DNA of 64,000 bases, taken from the NCBI GenBank assembly GCA_029968055.1, contig JASCNX010000005.1:1-64000 (forward strand). The letters are read 5' to 3'. Numbering within the stretch: position 1 is the stretch's first letter; every line of letters begins with the position of its first letter. The position numbers and the translations under genes are program-made. Below are positions 1-10,448 of the stretch, in pieces. Under the pieces are notes generated by a model. The model was given only the letters and a program-made list of their open reading frames with translations, ran no database searches and was not told the DNA's origin. The DNA is from Xenophilus aerolatus. Lineage in GTDB: Bacteria > Pseudomonadota > Gammaproteobacteria > Burkholderiales > Burkholderiaceae_C.

Positions 1-610
1 GCTACGCGCTACGCGCTGCGCTCAGACAGCTGCAGCGAGTCAGATGACGAAGCAGCTGTTGCCGCACGCGGCACAGCTGCCACCCCGCCAGCGCCACGTC
101 GCAGGCGCATCCAGAAGGGCAAGAGCACACGGGCCATCGCTGCGCTCGGCCCCCTGGAGCATGAGCCGCTGCGCGGCTCGATCACTCCCTCTCCCTCTGG
201 GAGAGGGCAGGGTGAGGGCGCCGGGCGGTGGATGAGGCGCGCCGTGCCCAAGCCGCATGCCCTCACCCCAACCCTCTCCCAGAGGGAGAGGGGGAAAGAC
301 ACCACGAGGACAAGGCTGCGCAGCAGCCTTGTTGACCCTGACCCCCGGGCCCCCTCTGTATGCGCCGAGGAGCGCAGCGGCTGGCGGACAAAGGGCCGCG
401 CATGTTTGAGCGAAGCGAGTTTGCGCGGACCCCGCCAGCCGCGAGCACCGCAGGTTGCCCCGTAGCGAAGCGAAGGGGACGCAGACAGTGGGGTCGCCTT
501 CTCTTTGGTTACTTTCTCTTGGCGAGACAAGAGAAAGTGACTGCGCCGCCGGGCGCACATCCCGGCCCCTGCATCTCAACCCTGAGCAAACCCAGAAAAA
601 GCCCGAATCT
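1..610. repeat. Repeat-rich intergenic spacer
   Basis: No credible gene is visible here; the open frames are GC-rich shadows. Two inverted copies of a short palindromic element lie at about 187-218 and 260-292, each with a CCCTCTCCC/GGGAGAGGG-type stem followed by a GGTGAGGG tail. A separate hairpin at 511-538 has an 11-bp perfect stem (ACTTTCTCTTG and its complement) around the loop GCGAGA. It could act as a transcription stop for either neighbour. The stretch 400-540 resembles dispersed non-coding repeats common in beta- and gammaproteobacteria; that is recognition, not a search. Confidence 0.6.
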
Positions 611-3109
611 TCAAACGCCCGCCGCGGGCGAAGAAGAAGGCGAAGGCGCCGCCATCACCATCGTCGGCACCGCCAACGCCAGTCCGGCCTTCCTGAACTC
701 CTCCAGCATCGTGAACAGCAGATCGCTCTTCACCCCACCCGCCAGCCGCGGACTCGGCACATACGCGATGGCCTGGAAGATCAGTTGCCCGTTCTCGATC
801 CCCTCCAACGTGAGCGACGGCGCCGGCGTTGCCAGCACGCCGGGGTGCGCCGAGCACGCCGCCAACATGAGTTCGCGCACTTTCTGCGCATCGGTGTTCA
901 GCGGCATCGGCAGGCGGATCAGCACGCGGCCCTCGGCGTTGGCCAGGGTCATGTTGCGCACGGTCTTGGTGATGAACTCCGAGTTCGGCACGATCACCGT
1001 GGAGCGGTCGCCCAGCGCGATCTCGGTCGCCCGCACGTTGATGCGCCGCACGTCGCCCTCGGTCGTGCCCAGCACCACCCAGTCGCCCACCTTCACCGGC
1101 CGCTCGGCCAGCAGGATCAGGCCCGAGATGAAGTTCTGCACGATGGCCTGCAGCCCGAAGCCGATGCCCACCGACAGCGCGCTCGCGATCCACGCGATGC
1201 GGTTGATGCCGATGCCCAGTGCCGACAGCGCGATCGCCACCACCAGGATGCCGCCCGCGTAGCCCAGCAGCGTGGTGAGCGAGCTCTGCATGCCCGCTTC
1301 CAGCGTGGTGGTGGGCAGATAGCGCTCCTGCAGCCAGTGGCGCGCCACGCGCAGCGCGATGAAGCCGGCCACCAGCACCCCGATGGCGCTGAAGATGGCC
1401 GAGGGCACGAGCTGGAACTCGCCGATCTTCACGCCGGCGCCGAACTTGCCGCTGCGCTGGAACACCTCGCCGGGATCGGTGCCCAGCGGCGCGACCAGCG
1501 CGATCACCATGTAGAAGAACAGCGCCACCCGCGCGAGCGCCGACAGCACCACGGCCGCCTGGTCGAGCGTGGCCGGCGCGAAGCCGAAGCTCTTCTGCAG
1601 CCGCCCGCCGAAACCGCTCTTGGCCGACACGGTGGCCATGAACAGGTCGTCGGCGAACTTGAACAGCACGTAGAAGGCGCAGGCGACGATGCCGGTCCAC
1701 ATCAGCTGGCCGGCGAGCAGGCTGGCCAGGGCCACGTAGCCCATGCCCACCAGCACCCAGATCGCGATCAGCACCAGCGTGATGGCGCCCAGCAGCATCG
1801 CCACCCACAGCGGGCGCTCGTGCGGCGCGGGCGGTGCATCGGCGCCCTCGAGCGCGGCGGGGCCACTGTCGCCGGTCTCGGCCGCGCCCGGCGCCTTGGG
1901 CCCGCGCAGGCGCAGCAGCATGGCGGCAATGAGGCCGGTCAACGCCAGTGCGGTGATCACGTGCGTGGCCACCACCGCCGCCAGGCTGGCGTCGATGAGC
2001 GCGTTGATCTGCGCGGGCACCCACACCAGCACCATCGTCAGCGCCGCGAGCAGGGGGAAGGCCCGCAGGCGCTTGGCCATCGGGTCGGGAATGGGCGGCA
2101 GCCGCCAGGACGGCCGCGCATTGGCCAGCAGGGCACGGCCCAGGCTCACCACGAACGTCATGAACAGCAGCGAACTGCTGAGCACCTTGGCCAGTTCGCG
2201 CGTCTGCGCGCCCAGCAGCCCGTGCGCGTCGAAGGTCGACACCGAGGTGCGCAGGGCCAGCGCGACGATCAGCATGTTGGCGCCGACGATGGCGATCACC
2301 AGCAGCGAACGGCGCAGCCGGCCGCCCGGCAGCAGGCGCTGCGCCAGCAGCACCAGGCCGCGCTCGGCCAGCAGGTTGCCCGCGGTGATGAGCAGAAGCG
2401 CCAGCGCCAGCGTGAGCAGCACGGGGCCGCGGTGCGCGCCCTGGCGGGCCCGCGCAGCGCCGGCTTCGACCTCGGCGCCGAGGGCCTGCAGCCGGTCGAT
2501 GTCCTCTGGCCAGGCGTCGGACAGGTCGTGCCAAAAGGTGCGGCCCAGCGGTGAGGCGGAGCGCTCGCTGATCTGTGCCTCGAACAGTTCGCGCCGCTTG
2601 TTCAGCAGGTCGTTGCCGCGCTGCTGCGCATCGACCACCACCAGCCGTGCCAGCCGCACGTCGGCATCGACGGCGTTGCGCTCCTTGGTCAGCAGGGCGC
2701 GCTGGCGCGTGATGTCGGGGTCTTCGGTGGTGCCCGGCGGCGGCGGGTTGCCCAGTTCGCCGAGACGGGCGTTGAGGTCGTTGAGCTGGCCGGTGCGCGC
2801 GGCGATGAACTTGTCGGCCTGCGCGCCGATGGCGGCGATCTGGCCCATCAGGCCGCGCATGTCGCCCGAGGTGTCGGCCGCGGTGGGCAGCTTGGCGAGC
2901 TGGTCGCGCAGGTCGGCGATGTCGGGCAGTGGCGCGGCGTCCTGGGCGCCTTGCGTGGCCTGCGTCTGGGGCTGCGATTGCGACGGCGACTGCGCCTGCG
3001 ATTGCGCCCAGCCGAGCCCCGGCAGCACCGCGAACACCCAGGCGAGCAGCAGCGCCCGCAGTGGCAGGGCGATCAAGACGGGAGGCAGGGCACGCATGCT
3101 CCGGATCAT
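611..3109 (-). CDS. MscS-family mechanosensitive channel with N-terminal DUF3772-like domain
   Basis: A large MscS-type channel of about 832 residues that should release solutes on hypo-osmotic shock. An N-terminal hydrophobic segment looks like a signal peptide ending near GLGWAQ and is followed by a Q/S-rich linker and a periplasmic region typical of DUF3772 proteins. Several membrane segments come next. The C-terminal third is the MscS core: a Gly/Ala-rich pore helix (GYAGGILVVAIALSALGIG), then GIGFGLQAIVQNFISGLILL and the beta domain (VKVGDWVVLGTTEGDVRRI). I chose the ATG at 3109 because GAGAGG lies 9 bases upstream; 3097 is an alternative. It lies downstream of ugpQ on the same strand, after a gap of about 70 bp. 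Confidence 0.88.
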   Translation of the reverse strand: MIRSMRALPPVLIALPLRALLLAWVFAVLPGLGWAQSQAQSPSQSQPQTQATQGAQDAAPLPDIADLRDQLAKLPTAADTSGDMRGLMGQIAAIGAQADKFIAARTGQLNDLNARLGELGNPPPPGTTEDPDITRQRALLTKERNAVDADVRLARLVVVDAQQRGNDLLNKRRELFEAQISERSASPLGRTFWHDLSDAWPEDIDRLQALGAEVEAGAARARQGAHRGPVLLTLALALLLITAGNLLAERGLVLLAQRLLPGGRLRRSLLVIAIVGANMLIVALALRTSVSTFDAHGLLGAQTRELAKVLSSSLLFMTFVVSLGRALLANARPSWRLPPIPDPMAKRLRAFPLLAALTMVLVWVPAQINALIDASLAAVVATHVITALALTGLIAAMLLRLRGPKAPGAAETGDSGPAALEGADAPPAPHERPLWVAMLLGAITLVLIAIWVLVGMGYVALASLLAGQLMWTGIVACAFYVLFKFADDLFMATVSAKSGFGGRLQKSFGFAPATLDQAAVVLSALARVALFFYMVIALVAPLGTDPGEVFQRSGKFGAGVKIGEFQLVPSAIFSAIGVLVAGFIALRVARHWLQERYLPTTTLEAGMQSSLTTLLGYAGGILVVAIALSALGIGINRIAWIASALSVGIGFGLQAIVQNFISGLILLAERPVKVGDWVVLGTTEGDVRRINVRATEIALGDRSTVIVPNSEFITKTVRNMTLANAEGRVLIRLPMPLNTDAQKVRELMLAACSAHPGVLATPAPSLTLEGIENGQLIFQAIAYVPSPRLAGGVKSDLLFTMLEEFRKAGLALAVPTMVMAAPSPSSSPAAGV

Positions 3110-3178
3110 AGGCAGCGGCCTCTCAGGTGCCAAAGATGGCTGCAGCGCCCACCGGGCGGCCGACCCTGCCGCGTGCAA

Positions 3179-3930
3179 TCAGGTCCCGGGCGCGAACAGG
3201 TCGACCCGGTCGGTGATGATGCCGTCGGTACCCAGGTCGATGAGCCGCCGGGCCGCCCACTCGTCGTTGACGGTGTAGCTCAGCGTGCGCAGGCCGGCGG
3301 CCTTCGCGGCGGCCACGGTGGCCGCGTCCCACAGCGCATGGTTGCAGACGATGGCCTGGCAGCCCAGCGCCTGCGCGGTGTGGAGCCAGCCGTCGTTCAG
3401 CGTGTCGAGCAGCAGGCCGCGCGGCAAGCCGGGAGCCGCGTCGCGGGCAGCGGCCAGCGCGTCGGGCCTGAAGGAGGTGAGCAGCGGCGGCACGGCCGCG
3501 CCCGACCACAGCGCCGTGGCCTCGCGCGCCACGGCCGCGCCGGTGGCATCGTCGGTGCCCGGCGTCGGCTTGATCTCGATGTTCAGGAAGTGGCCGTTGG
3601 CCAGGCAGAAGCGCGCCAGCGCCGCCAGCGTGGGCAGCGGCTCGCCGGCATGGCGGCGCGAATGCCAGCCGCCCGCGTCGCGCTGCGACAGCGCGTGCCA
3701 GGGCTGCTCGCCGCCGACACCGTGGCCGTCGGTGGTGCGGTCCAGCGTGGCGTCGTGCATGAGGAACACCACGCCGTCGCTGCTGAGCTTGGCGTCGCAC
3801 TCGAACATGCGGTAGCCGTGTTCCGCGCCCAGGCGGAAGGCGGCCAGCGTGTTCTCGGGCGCCAGCCTGCCGGCACCGCGGTGGGCGATCCAGCGCGGGT
3901 AGGGCCACGCGGGCAGGGCGCCGGCCGTCA

Positions 3931-3931
<1 letters not shown>
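3179..3931 (-). CDS. ugpQ: Glycerophosphodiester phosphodiesterase
   Basis: Hydrolyses glycerophosphodiesters, the deacylation products of phospholipids, to glycerol-3-phosphate and an alcohol. The 250-residue protein has the GDPD signature near its N-terminus: IAHRGAGRLAPENT, then FECDAK and FLMHDATLDRTT, with the metal-binding and catalytic His, Glu and Asp. A C-terminal GTDGIITDRVDLF motif closes the barrel. There is no signal peptide, so it is cytoplasmic. Its start overlaps the ugpC stop by one base (TGATG), which indicates translational coupling at the end of the ugp operon. The context fits hydrolysis of diesters imported by the UgpBAEC transporter. Confidence 0.92.
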
Positions 3932-4941
<1,010 letters not shown>

Positions 4942-4960
4942 GTTCTGCGTTCTCGCGTTC

Positions 4961-5809
4961 TTACTTTTCGGTGTCTACCAGGCCCTTGACGAACCAGCGC
5001 TGCATGAGGACCACGACGATGGCGGGCGGGATCAGCGCCAGCATGGCGGTGGCCATGACCAGGTTCCAGTCCACCGCGGCGTCGCCGCTGGCGATCATCC
5101 GCTTGATGCCGATCACCACCGGGTACATGTCCTCGGTGGTGGTGGCCAGCAGCGGCCACAGGTACTGGTTCCAGCCGTAGATGAACTGGATCACGAACAG
5201 CGCCGCGATCGAGGTCTGCGACAGCGGCACCAGCACGTCCTTGAAGAAGCGCATGGGCCCGGCGCCGTCGATGCGCGCCGCCTCCACCAGCTCGTCGGGC
5301 ACCGACAGGAAGAACTGCCGGAACAGGAAGGTCGCCGTGGCCGAGGCGATCAGCGGCACCGTCAGGCCCGCATAGGTGTTGAGCATGTTGAGGTCTGCCA
5401 GCACCTTGTAGGTGGGCAGGATGCGCACCTCCACCGGCAGCATCAGCGTCACGAAGATCATCCAGAAGACGATCTTCTTGAACGGAAAGCGGAAGTACAC
5501 GATGGCGAAGGCCGACAGCAGCGAGATGGCGATCTTGCCCACCGCGATGACCATGGCCGTCACGAAGCTGATCCACATCATGCGGCCCACCACCACGCGG
5601 GCGCCCTGGGTGTCGGCGCCGGTGAGGGCGGCGGTGTAGTTCTCGATCAGGTGCGAGCCGGGCGTGATCGGCATCGGCACCTTCAGGATCTCGTCGCGCG
5701 TGTGCGTGGAGGCCACGAACGCGAGATAGATCGGAAAGACGACGATCAGGATGCCCAGGATGAGCACCACGTGCGACAGCAGCGTGAGGCCGGGGCGGCG
5801 TTCAACCAT
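4961..5809 (-). CDS. ugpE: sn-glycerol-3-phosphate ABC transporter permease
   Basis: An inner-membrane permease of 282 residues with six predicted membrane segments. The cytoplasmic EAA loop, [20 protein letters not shown], docks on the UgpC ATPase. The N-terminus ([20 protein letters not shown]) and the C-terminal [15 protein letters not shown] are typical of MalG/UgpE-type subunits. The gene starts 36 bp after the ugpA stop and precedes ugpC by 19 bp. Together with UgpA it should form the membrane channel. Confidence 0.92.
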   Translation of the reverse strand: MVERRPGLTLLSHVVLILGILIVVFPIYLAFVASTHTRDEILKVPMPITPGSHLIENYTAALTGADTQGARVVVGRMMWISFVTAMVIAVGKIAISLLSAFAIVYFRFPFKKIVFWMIFVTLMLPVEVRILPTYKVLADLNMLNTYAGLTVPLIASATATFLFRQFFLSVPDELVEAARIDGAGPMRFFKDVLVPLSQTSIAALFVIQFIYGWNQYLWPLLATTTEDMYPVVIGIKRMIASGDAAVDWNLVMATAMLALIPPAIVVVLMQRWFVKGLVDTEK

Positions 5810-5845
5810 GGGCGGAGCTCCGGACGAAAGGGGCGGTGGGGGTCA

Positions 5846-6727
5846 TCAGTACTGGACCTTCTTTTCGACGTAGCGGAACTGGATCACGGTGAGGGCGACG
5901 ACGATCACCATCAGCACCACCGACTGCGCGGCCGAGCCGCCCAGGTCGAGTGCCTTGAAGCCGTCGTGCCACACCTTGTAGACCAGGATCGAGGTGTCGC
6001 GGCCCGGTCCGCCTTCGGTCGTCGCGTGCACGATCGCGAAGGTGTCGAAGAAGGCGTAGACCACGTTGATCACCAGCAGGAAGAAGGTGGTGGGCGACAG
6101 CAGGGGCAACTGGATGCTCCAGAAGCGCCGCCACGGCCCGGCACCGTCGATGGAAGCCGCCTCGATCAGCGCCTTGGGGATCGACTGCAGCCCCGCCAGG
6201 AAGAACAGGAAGTTGTACGAGATCTGCTTCCACACCGCCGCCACCACGATCAGCGAAAGCGCCTGGTTCGAGTTGAGCAGGTGGTTCCAGTCGACGCCGA
6301 TCTTGCGCAGGCCGTAGGCCACCACGCCGATGCTGGGCGAGAACATGAATACCCACAGCACGCCCGCGATCGCCGGTGCCACCGCGTAGGGAATGATCAG
6401 GAAAGTCTTGTAGAACAGGCTGCCGCGCAGGATGCGGTCGGCAAAGATCGCCAGCACCAGCGACAGCGCGATGCCGCTGCCGGCCACCAGCACCGAGAAC
6501 AGCGCCGTCACCTTGAAGGACTCGATGTAGGCCGGGTCCTCGAACAGCGTCTTGAAGTTCTCCAGGCCGACGAAGGCGACCGAGGTGCCGAAGGCATCTT
6601 CCGACTGCATGGACTGCAGGATGGCCTGGCTGGCCGGCCAGAAGAAGAAGACCAGGATCACCACCATCTGCGGTGCGATGAGCAGCCAGGGCAGCCAGCC
6701 GGATCGGAAGAGGACGCGTTTTTCCAT
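5846..6727 (-). CDS. ugpA: sn-glycerol-3-phosphate ABC transporter permease
   Basis: A permease of 293 residues and partner of UgpE. A hydrophobic segment ([19 protein letters not shown]) follows a short cytoplasmic start. The EAA loop is [20 protein letters not shown], and the protein ends in the basic [10 protein letters not shown]. The gene follows ugpB after about 145 bp that contain a strong hairpin (separate entry), a spacing often seen where the binding protein must be made in excess over the membrane subunits. Confidence 0.92.
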   Translation of the reverse strand: MEKRVLFRSGWLPWLLIAPQMVVILVFFFWPASQAILQSMQSEDAFGTSVAFVGLENFKTLFEDPAYIESFKVTALFSVLVAGSGIALSLVLAIFADRILRGSLFYKTFLIIPYAVAPAIAGVLWVFMFSPSIGVVAYGLRKIGVDWNHLLNSNQALSLIVVAAVWKQISYNFLFFLAGLQSIPKALIEAASIDGAGPWRRFWSIQLPLLSPTTFFLLVINVVYAFFDTFAIVHATTEGGPGRDTSILVYKVWHDGFKALDLGGSAAQSVVLMVIVVALTVIQFRYVEKKVQY

Positions 6728-6809
6728 GAAGCCTCTGAAAACAAAAACCCGCCGGCTGGTGGGCGCGGCGGGGTGCGAGTCTACTGTGCCGTCAGCTCAC
6801 CGGCAGGCA

Positions 6810-6832
6810 CCCTCCCCGCTCGGCGGGGAGGG
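6810..6832. repeat. Strong hairpin between ugpB and ugpA
   Basis: A perfect 9-bp stem (CCCTCCCCG and its complement) encloses CTCGG, and one more C:G pair can close a 3-base loop. It is followed by GTAGGGTGGGG, so it resembles the GGGTGAGGG-tailed palindromes elsewhere in the window. It has no T-run, so it is more likely an mRNA-stabilising or attenuating element than a full terminator. Confidence 0.7.
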
Positions 6833-6872
6833 TAGGGTGGGGTGCCGCATTGCTGCGCAGCAAACAAGAGCG

Positions 6873-8183
6873 TCAGCTCTTGTTTGCTTTCTGGAAGCGC
6901 TCCAGTTGCTCGTCGCCACGCTTCACGGCCGTGTCCAGCGCTTCCTTCGCGCTCTTCTTGCCGCTCCAGATCTGTTCGGTTTCCTCGTCCACGATGGTGC
7001 GGATCTGCACGAAGTTGCCCAGGCGGATGCCGCGCGACTTGTCGGTGGTCTTGCGGATCATCTGCGTCACGGCCACGTCGGTGCCCGGGTTCTTCTGGTA
7101 GAAGCCCGAGGCCTCGGTCAGCTTGTAGGCCGCGGTGGTGATGGGCAGGTAGCCCGTGCGCTTGTGGCTTTCGGACTGCACCTTGGTGTCGGACAGGAAG
7201 GTGAAGAAGCTGGCCACGCCCTTGTACTTCTCGGCCGACTTGCCGGACATCACCCATAGGCTGGCACCGCCGATGACGGTGTTCTGCGGCGCGCCCTTTA
7301 CGTCGGGGTAATAGGGCAGGGCGGAGATGCCGTACTTGAACTTCGCATCCTTGGCCACGCGGGCGTACAGGCCCGAGGAGCCGGTCATCATGGCGCACTC
7401 GCCCGAGGGGAAGGCCGCGTCGGGCGTGTTGTTGCGGCCCTTGTAGACGAAGGTGCCTTCCTTGGCCATCTTGGCCAGGTTCTCGAAGTGCTTGACCTGC
7501 AAGGGCGAGTTGAAGGCCAGGCGCGCCTTGGTGCCGCCGAAGCCGTTGTTCTCGGTCGCGTACAGGGTGTTGTGCCAGGCCGAGAAGCTCTCGAGCTGGG
7601 TCCAGCTCATCCAGCTGGTGGTGAAGGGGCACTTGTGGCCGCTGGCCTTGAGCTTGTCGGCCGCCGCGAACACTTCGGGCCAGGTGGTGGGCGCCTTTTC
7701 AGGGTCCAGGCCGGCGGCCTTGAAGGCGTCCTTGTTGTAGTAGAAGATGGTCGTCGAGCTGTTGAACGGGAAGCTCAGCATCTGGCCGTTGGGCGCGGTG
7801 TAGTAGCCGGCCACGGCGGAGATGTACAGCGTGGGATCGAACTTCGCGCCGCCCGAGGTCATGACTTCGCCGACCGGCTTGATCGCGCCCTTGGACGCCA
7901 TCATGGTCGCGGTGCCCACTTCGAACACCTGCAGGATGTCCGGCGCGTTGCCGGCGCGGAAGGCGGCGATGGCGGCGGTCATCGACTCGTCGTACTGGCC
8001 CTTGTAAGTGGGCACCACCTTGTAGTCCTTCTGGCTGTCGTTGTACTGCTTGGCCAGGTCGTTGACCCATTCGCCGAGCGGACCGCTCATGGAGTGCCAC
8101 CACTGGATCTCGGTCTGGGCGTGCGCCGGTAGGGCGAACGCAACGGCCAGCGCGGCGGCCGAGGTGAGCGTGTTGAATCGCAT
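6873..8183 (-). CDS. ugpB: sn-glycerol-3-phosphate ABC transporter, periplasmic binding protein
   Basis: The periplasmic solute-binding protein (436 residues) that captures glycerol-3-phosphate for the UgpAEC permease. I placed the start at the ATG at 8183, which has AGGAG 7 bases upstream and begins a clean signal peptide (MRFNTLTSAAALAVAFALPA, cleaved after AHA). The mature protein opens with TEIQWWHSMSGPLGEWVNDL, typical of UgpB. Other family features are the GNAPDILQVFEVGTATMMAS segment and the SLWVMSGKSAEKYKGVASFF hinge region. It is the first gene of the operon and is transcribed divergently from serA. Confidence 0.93.
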   Translation of the reverse strand: MRFNTLTSAAALAVAFALPAHAQTEIQWWHSMSGPLGEWVNDLAKQYNDSQKDYKVVPTYKGQYDESMTAAIAAFRAGNAPDILQVFEVGTATMMASKGAIKPVGEVMTSGGAKFDPTLYISAVAGYYTAPNGQMLSFPFNSSTTIFYYNKDAFKAAGLDPEKAPTTWPEVFAAADKLKASGHKCPFTTSWMSWTQLESFSAWHNTLYATENNGFGGTKARLAFNSPLQVKHFENLAKMAKEGTFVYKGRNNTPDAAFPSGECAMMTGSSGLYARVAKDAKFKYGISALPYYPDVKGAPQNTVIGGASLWVMSGKSAEKYKGVASFFTFLSDTKVQSESHKRTGYLPITTAAYKLTEASGFYQKNPGTDVAVTQMIRKTTDKSRGIRLGNFVQIRTIVDEETEQIWSGKKSAKEALDTAVKRGDEQLERFQKANKS

Positions 8184-8444
8184 GCAAAGACTCCTGCTGA
8201 AAATGAGAAAGCCGCGCATGCTATTCGCTTTATGTGACAGCGCGGCGGCGGGTGTTTGTCGCACGGGCCGGCCCTGGCTGCGAAGGGGGGAAACCCTTTT
8301 TCGGTGCACGGCTGTCGCTGGAGCGTCATCCCGTCGGGCCGTCACGAACCGATAGACCGCACCGGGAGTGTGCTGCGGCGCACCATGCTAGGCTGGCTGC
8401 CTCCTTCCATCTCCTCAATGGTTCCGTAGCGGGCCGCCGGCGTC
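8184..8444. promoter_or_regulatory. Divergent ugpB/serA intergenic region
   Basis: About 260 bp between two divergent starts should hold the promoters of the ugp operon (leftward) and serA (rightward). The ugpB ribosome site AGGAG is at about 8190-8196. I see no consensus sigma-70 pair or Pho box that I would defend. Phosphate control of ugp genes is known in other bacteria, but the sequence here does not show it clearly. Confidence 0.4.
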
Positions 8445-9674
8445 ATGACCAAGACCTCCCTGGACAAGAACAAGATCAAGTTCCTGCTGCTGGAGGGCAT
8501 CCACCCTTCGGGCGTGGAGCTGATCCGGTCCGCGGGCTACACGCAGGTCGAGACGCTGACCGGTGCGCTCGAAGGCGAAGAGCTCAAGGCCAAGGTGGCC
8601 GACGTGCATTTCCTGGGCATTCGCTCGCGCACGCAGCTCACGGCCGATGCGTTCGCGGCTGCGCCCAAGCTGGTGGCCGTGGGCGCCTTCTGCATCGGCA
8701 CCAACCAGATCGACCTGGGCGCGGCGCGCGAGCACGGCGTGGCGGTGTTCAACGCGCCGTACTCCAACACCCGCTCGGTGGCCGAACTGGTGCTGGCCGA
8801 GGCGATCCTGCTGCTGCGCGGCGTGCCCGAGAAGAGCGCCGTGGCGCACCGCGGCGGTTGGCTCAAATCCGCCGACAACGCCTTTGAAATCCGCGGCAAG
8901 ACGCTGGGCATCGTGGGCTATGGGTCCATCGGCGCGCAGCTGTCGGTGCTGGCCGAGGCGCTGGGCATGCACGTGGCCTTCTACGACGTGGTGACCAAGC
9001 TGCCGCTGGGCAATGCGCGGCAGGTGCGCAGCCTGCACGAGCTGCTGGGCCAGAGCGACATCGTGACGCTGCATGTGCCGGAGCTGCCATCCACGCAATG
9101 GATGATCGGCGCGGCCGAGATCGCGGCGATGAAGCCGGGCGCGATCCTGATCAACGCCTCGCGCGGGACGGTGGTCGAGATCGAGGCGCTGGCCGAGGCG
9201 CTGAAGGCGAAGAAACTGCTGGGCGCGGCGATCGACGTGTTCCCGGTCGAGCCCAAGAGCAACAAGGACGAGTTCCAGTCGCCGCTGCGGGGGCTGGACA
9301 ACGTGATCCTCACGCCGCACATCGGCGGCTCGACGATGGAGGCGCAGGCCAACATCGGCGTCGAGGTGGCCGAGAAGCTGGTGAAGTACAGCGACAACGG
9401 CACCACCACCAGCAGCGTGAACTTCCCCGAGGTGGCGCTGCCCGCGCACCCGGGCAAGCACCGGCTGCTGCACGTGCACCACAACGTGCCGGGCGTGCTG
9501 TCGGCGATCAACCAGGTGTTCGCTGACCACCACATCAACATCTCGGCGCAGTACCTGCAGACCAACGAGAAGGTCGGTTACGTGGTGACCGACATCGACG
9601 CCGCGTCGTCGGATGTGGCGCTCGAGGCACTCGCCAAGGTGCCGGGGACGATTCGCAGCCGGGTGCTGTTCTGA
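8445..9674 (+). CDS. serA: D-3-phosphoglycerate dehydrogenase
   Basis: Oxidises 3-phosphoglycerate to 3-phosphohydroxypyruvate with NAD, the first step of serine synthesis. The 409-residue protein has the D-2-hydroxyacid dehydrogenase fold: the GTNQIDLGAAREHGVAVFNA segment, the NAD-binding GxGxxG in TLGIVGYGSIGAQLSVLAE, and the catalytic Arg (NASRGTVVE), Glu (VFPVEPK) and His (LTPHIGGSTMEAQ). The C-terminal ~80 residues (RLLHVHHNVPGVLSAIN onward) form an ACT domain, which in the E. coli enzyme binds serine for feedback inhibition. Length and domain order match the E. coli type. Confidence 0.95.
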   Translation: MTKTSLDKNKIKFLLLEGIHPSGVELIRSAGYTQVETLTGALEGEELKAKVADVHFLGIRSRTQLTADAFAAAPKLVAVGAFCIGTNQIDLGAAREHGVAVFNAPYSNTRSVAELVLAEAILLLRGVPEKSAVAHRGGWLKSADNAFEIRGKTLGIVGYGSIGAQLSVLAEALGMHVAFYDVVTKLPLGNARQVRSLHELLGQSDIVTLHVPELPSTQWMIGAAEIAAMKPGAILINASRGTVVEIEALAEALKAKKLLGAAIDVFPVEPKSNKDEFQSPLRGLDNVILTPHIGGSTMEAQANIGVEVAEKLVKYSDNGTTTSSVNFPEVALPAHPGKHRLLHVHHNVPGVLSAINQVFADHHINISAQYLQTNEKVGYVVTDIDAASSDVALEALAKVPGTIRSRVLF

Positions 9675-10055
9675 AGGCGCGTTCAGGCTCGTCGCGGTTG
9701 TGACGAGTCTGGTGTGGCACCGGGTCGTTCGGCCGGTCGGCCGCCTGCGCGGCTGGCGTGCATTGGCGGGCCGTGGCAACTCGGGGTTTGTTCGGCTGGC
9801 CGGTGGGGTCTTCGGCTGGGTGGCACGAGCGCTGCGGGTCTGAACCCGGCCGGCGGCGCCGGTATGCGTTCTCCGGCGCAGGCTCGCGCTGACTGTCGTG
9901 CGGTGCGGTCGATGTGCTCGCTTGGTATCGACGTGCTTTGGGCACTGCACGGCGCCGCGAATGGCGCCTGCGCCCGCACACCGGCACCACCGGCCTGGAC
10001 CGGGCGCGCGATCAGCCGGCACGGGGCGGGCGCGCGATGGCTGATCCTCCCCCCA

Positions 10056-10117
10056 CCCGTTCGGGCTGAGCTTGTCGAAGCCCTGCGCAGCGCTTCGACA
10101 GGCTCAGCGCGAACGGG
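10056..10117. repeat. Dispersed palindromic (REP-like) element, copy 1
   Basis: An imperfect inverted repeat running from CCCGTTCGGGCTGAGCTTGT to AGCGCGAACGGG. The arms GAGCTTGTCGAAG and CTTCGACAGGCTC pair around a short GC-rich centre. The same element recurs at 50285-50345, 52903-52963 and 62476-62537, and in degenerate form inside a gene at about 12787-12868. Confidence 0.9.
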
Positions 10118-10385
10118 GATGGGGCATCCAAAACGCAGGGAAGTGCGGCCGCCGCCAGCGCCCCAGCCCATCGTGCCGCCCAATCCACACCCACCCGCGC
10201 CACAGCGCGCCGGGACCGCAAACCGCCCACCGCACCCCTCGCGAAGCCACCCCTTGCCTGCAGCGCAGGGCAAGCAGCTATTTTTTCGATAGCATCACGC
10301 CCTTGCAAGCGGCCCGCCGGCACCTCGGCAGCCCGCGCGAACCCGGCCCGATGCCCCGTGCCGCCACCCGCGCGGGTACCGGACC

Positions 10386-10391
10386 TAAAAT
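10386..10391 (+). promoter_or_regulatory. Putative -10 box upstream of the FAD/Fe-S oxidoreductase
   Basis: TAAAAT followed by a CCCCGG run, about 58 bp before the chosen ATG. I see no convincing -35 hexamer at 17 bp. The same TAAAATCCC pattern precedes the rhodanese gene at 40302. Confidence 0.35.
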
Positions 10392-10448
10392 CCCCGGCCC
10401 GGTTCATGGGCGCGCGGCGCCTTGCCGTGGCCCTGCTGCCTTCCCCCG

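Larger units (their letters stand above)
9675..10448. other. Long intergenic region without a credible gene
   Basis: About 770 bp between serA and the FAD/Fe-S oxidoreductase. It contains one full palindromic repeat at 10056-10117, a short GCTAT-N7-ATAGC palindrome at 10277-10293, and a TAAAAT -10-like hexamer at 10386-10391 suitably placed for the downstream gene. The long open frames here look like GC-rich artefacts, with no ribosome site, no recognisable domain and Arg/Ala/Pro-rich translations. Confidence 0.5.

Noticed and set aside
455-2554. Long plus-strand open frame over the MscS-type gene
   Set aside because: The translation is a run of His, Gln and Arg with no fold; the MscS pore motif is on the minus strand.
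9683-10292. Hypothetical proteins in the serA downstream spacer
   Set aside because: No ribosome site or recognisable domain, and parts of the frames are the REP-like element itself.
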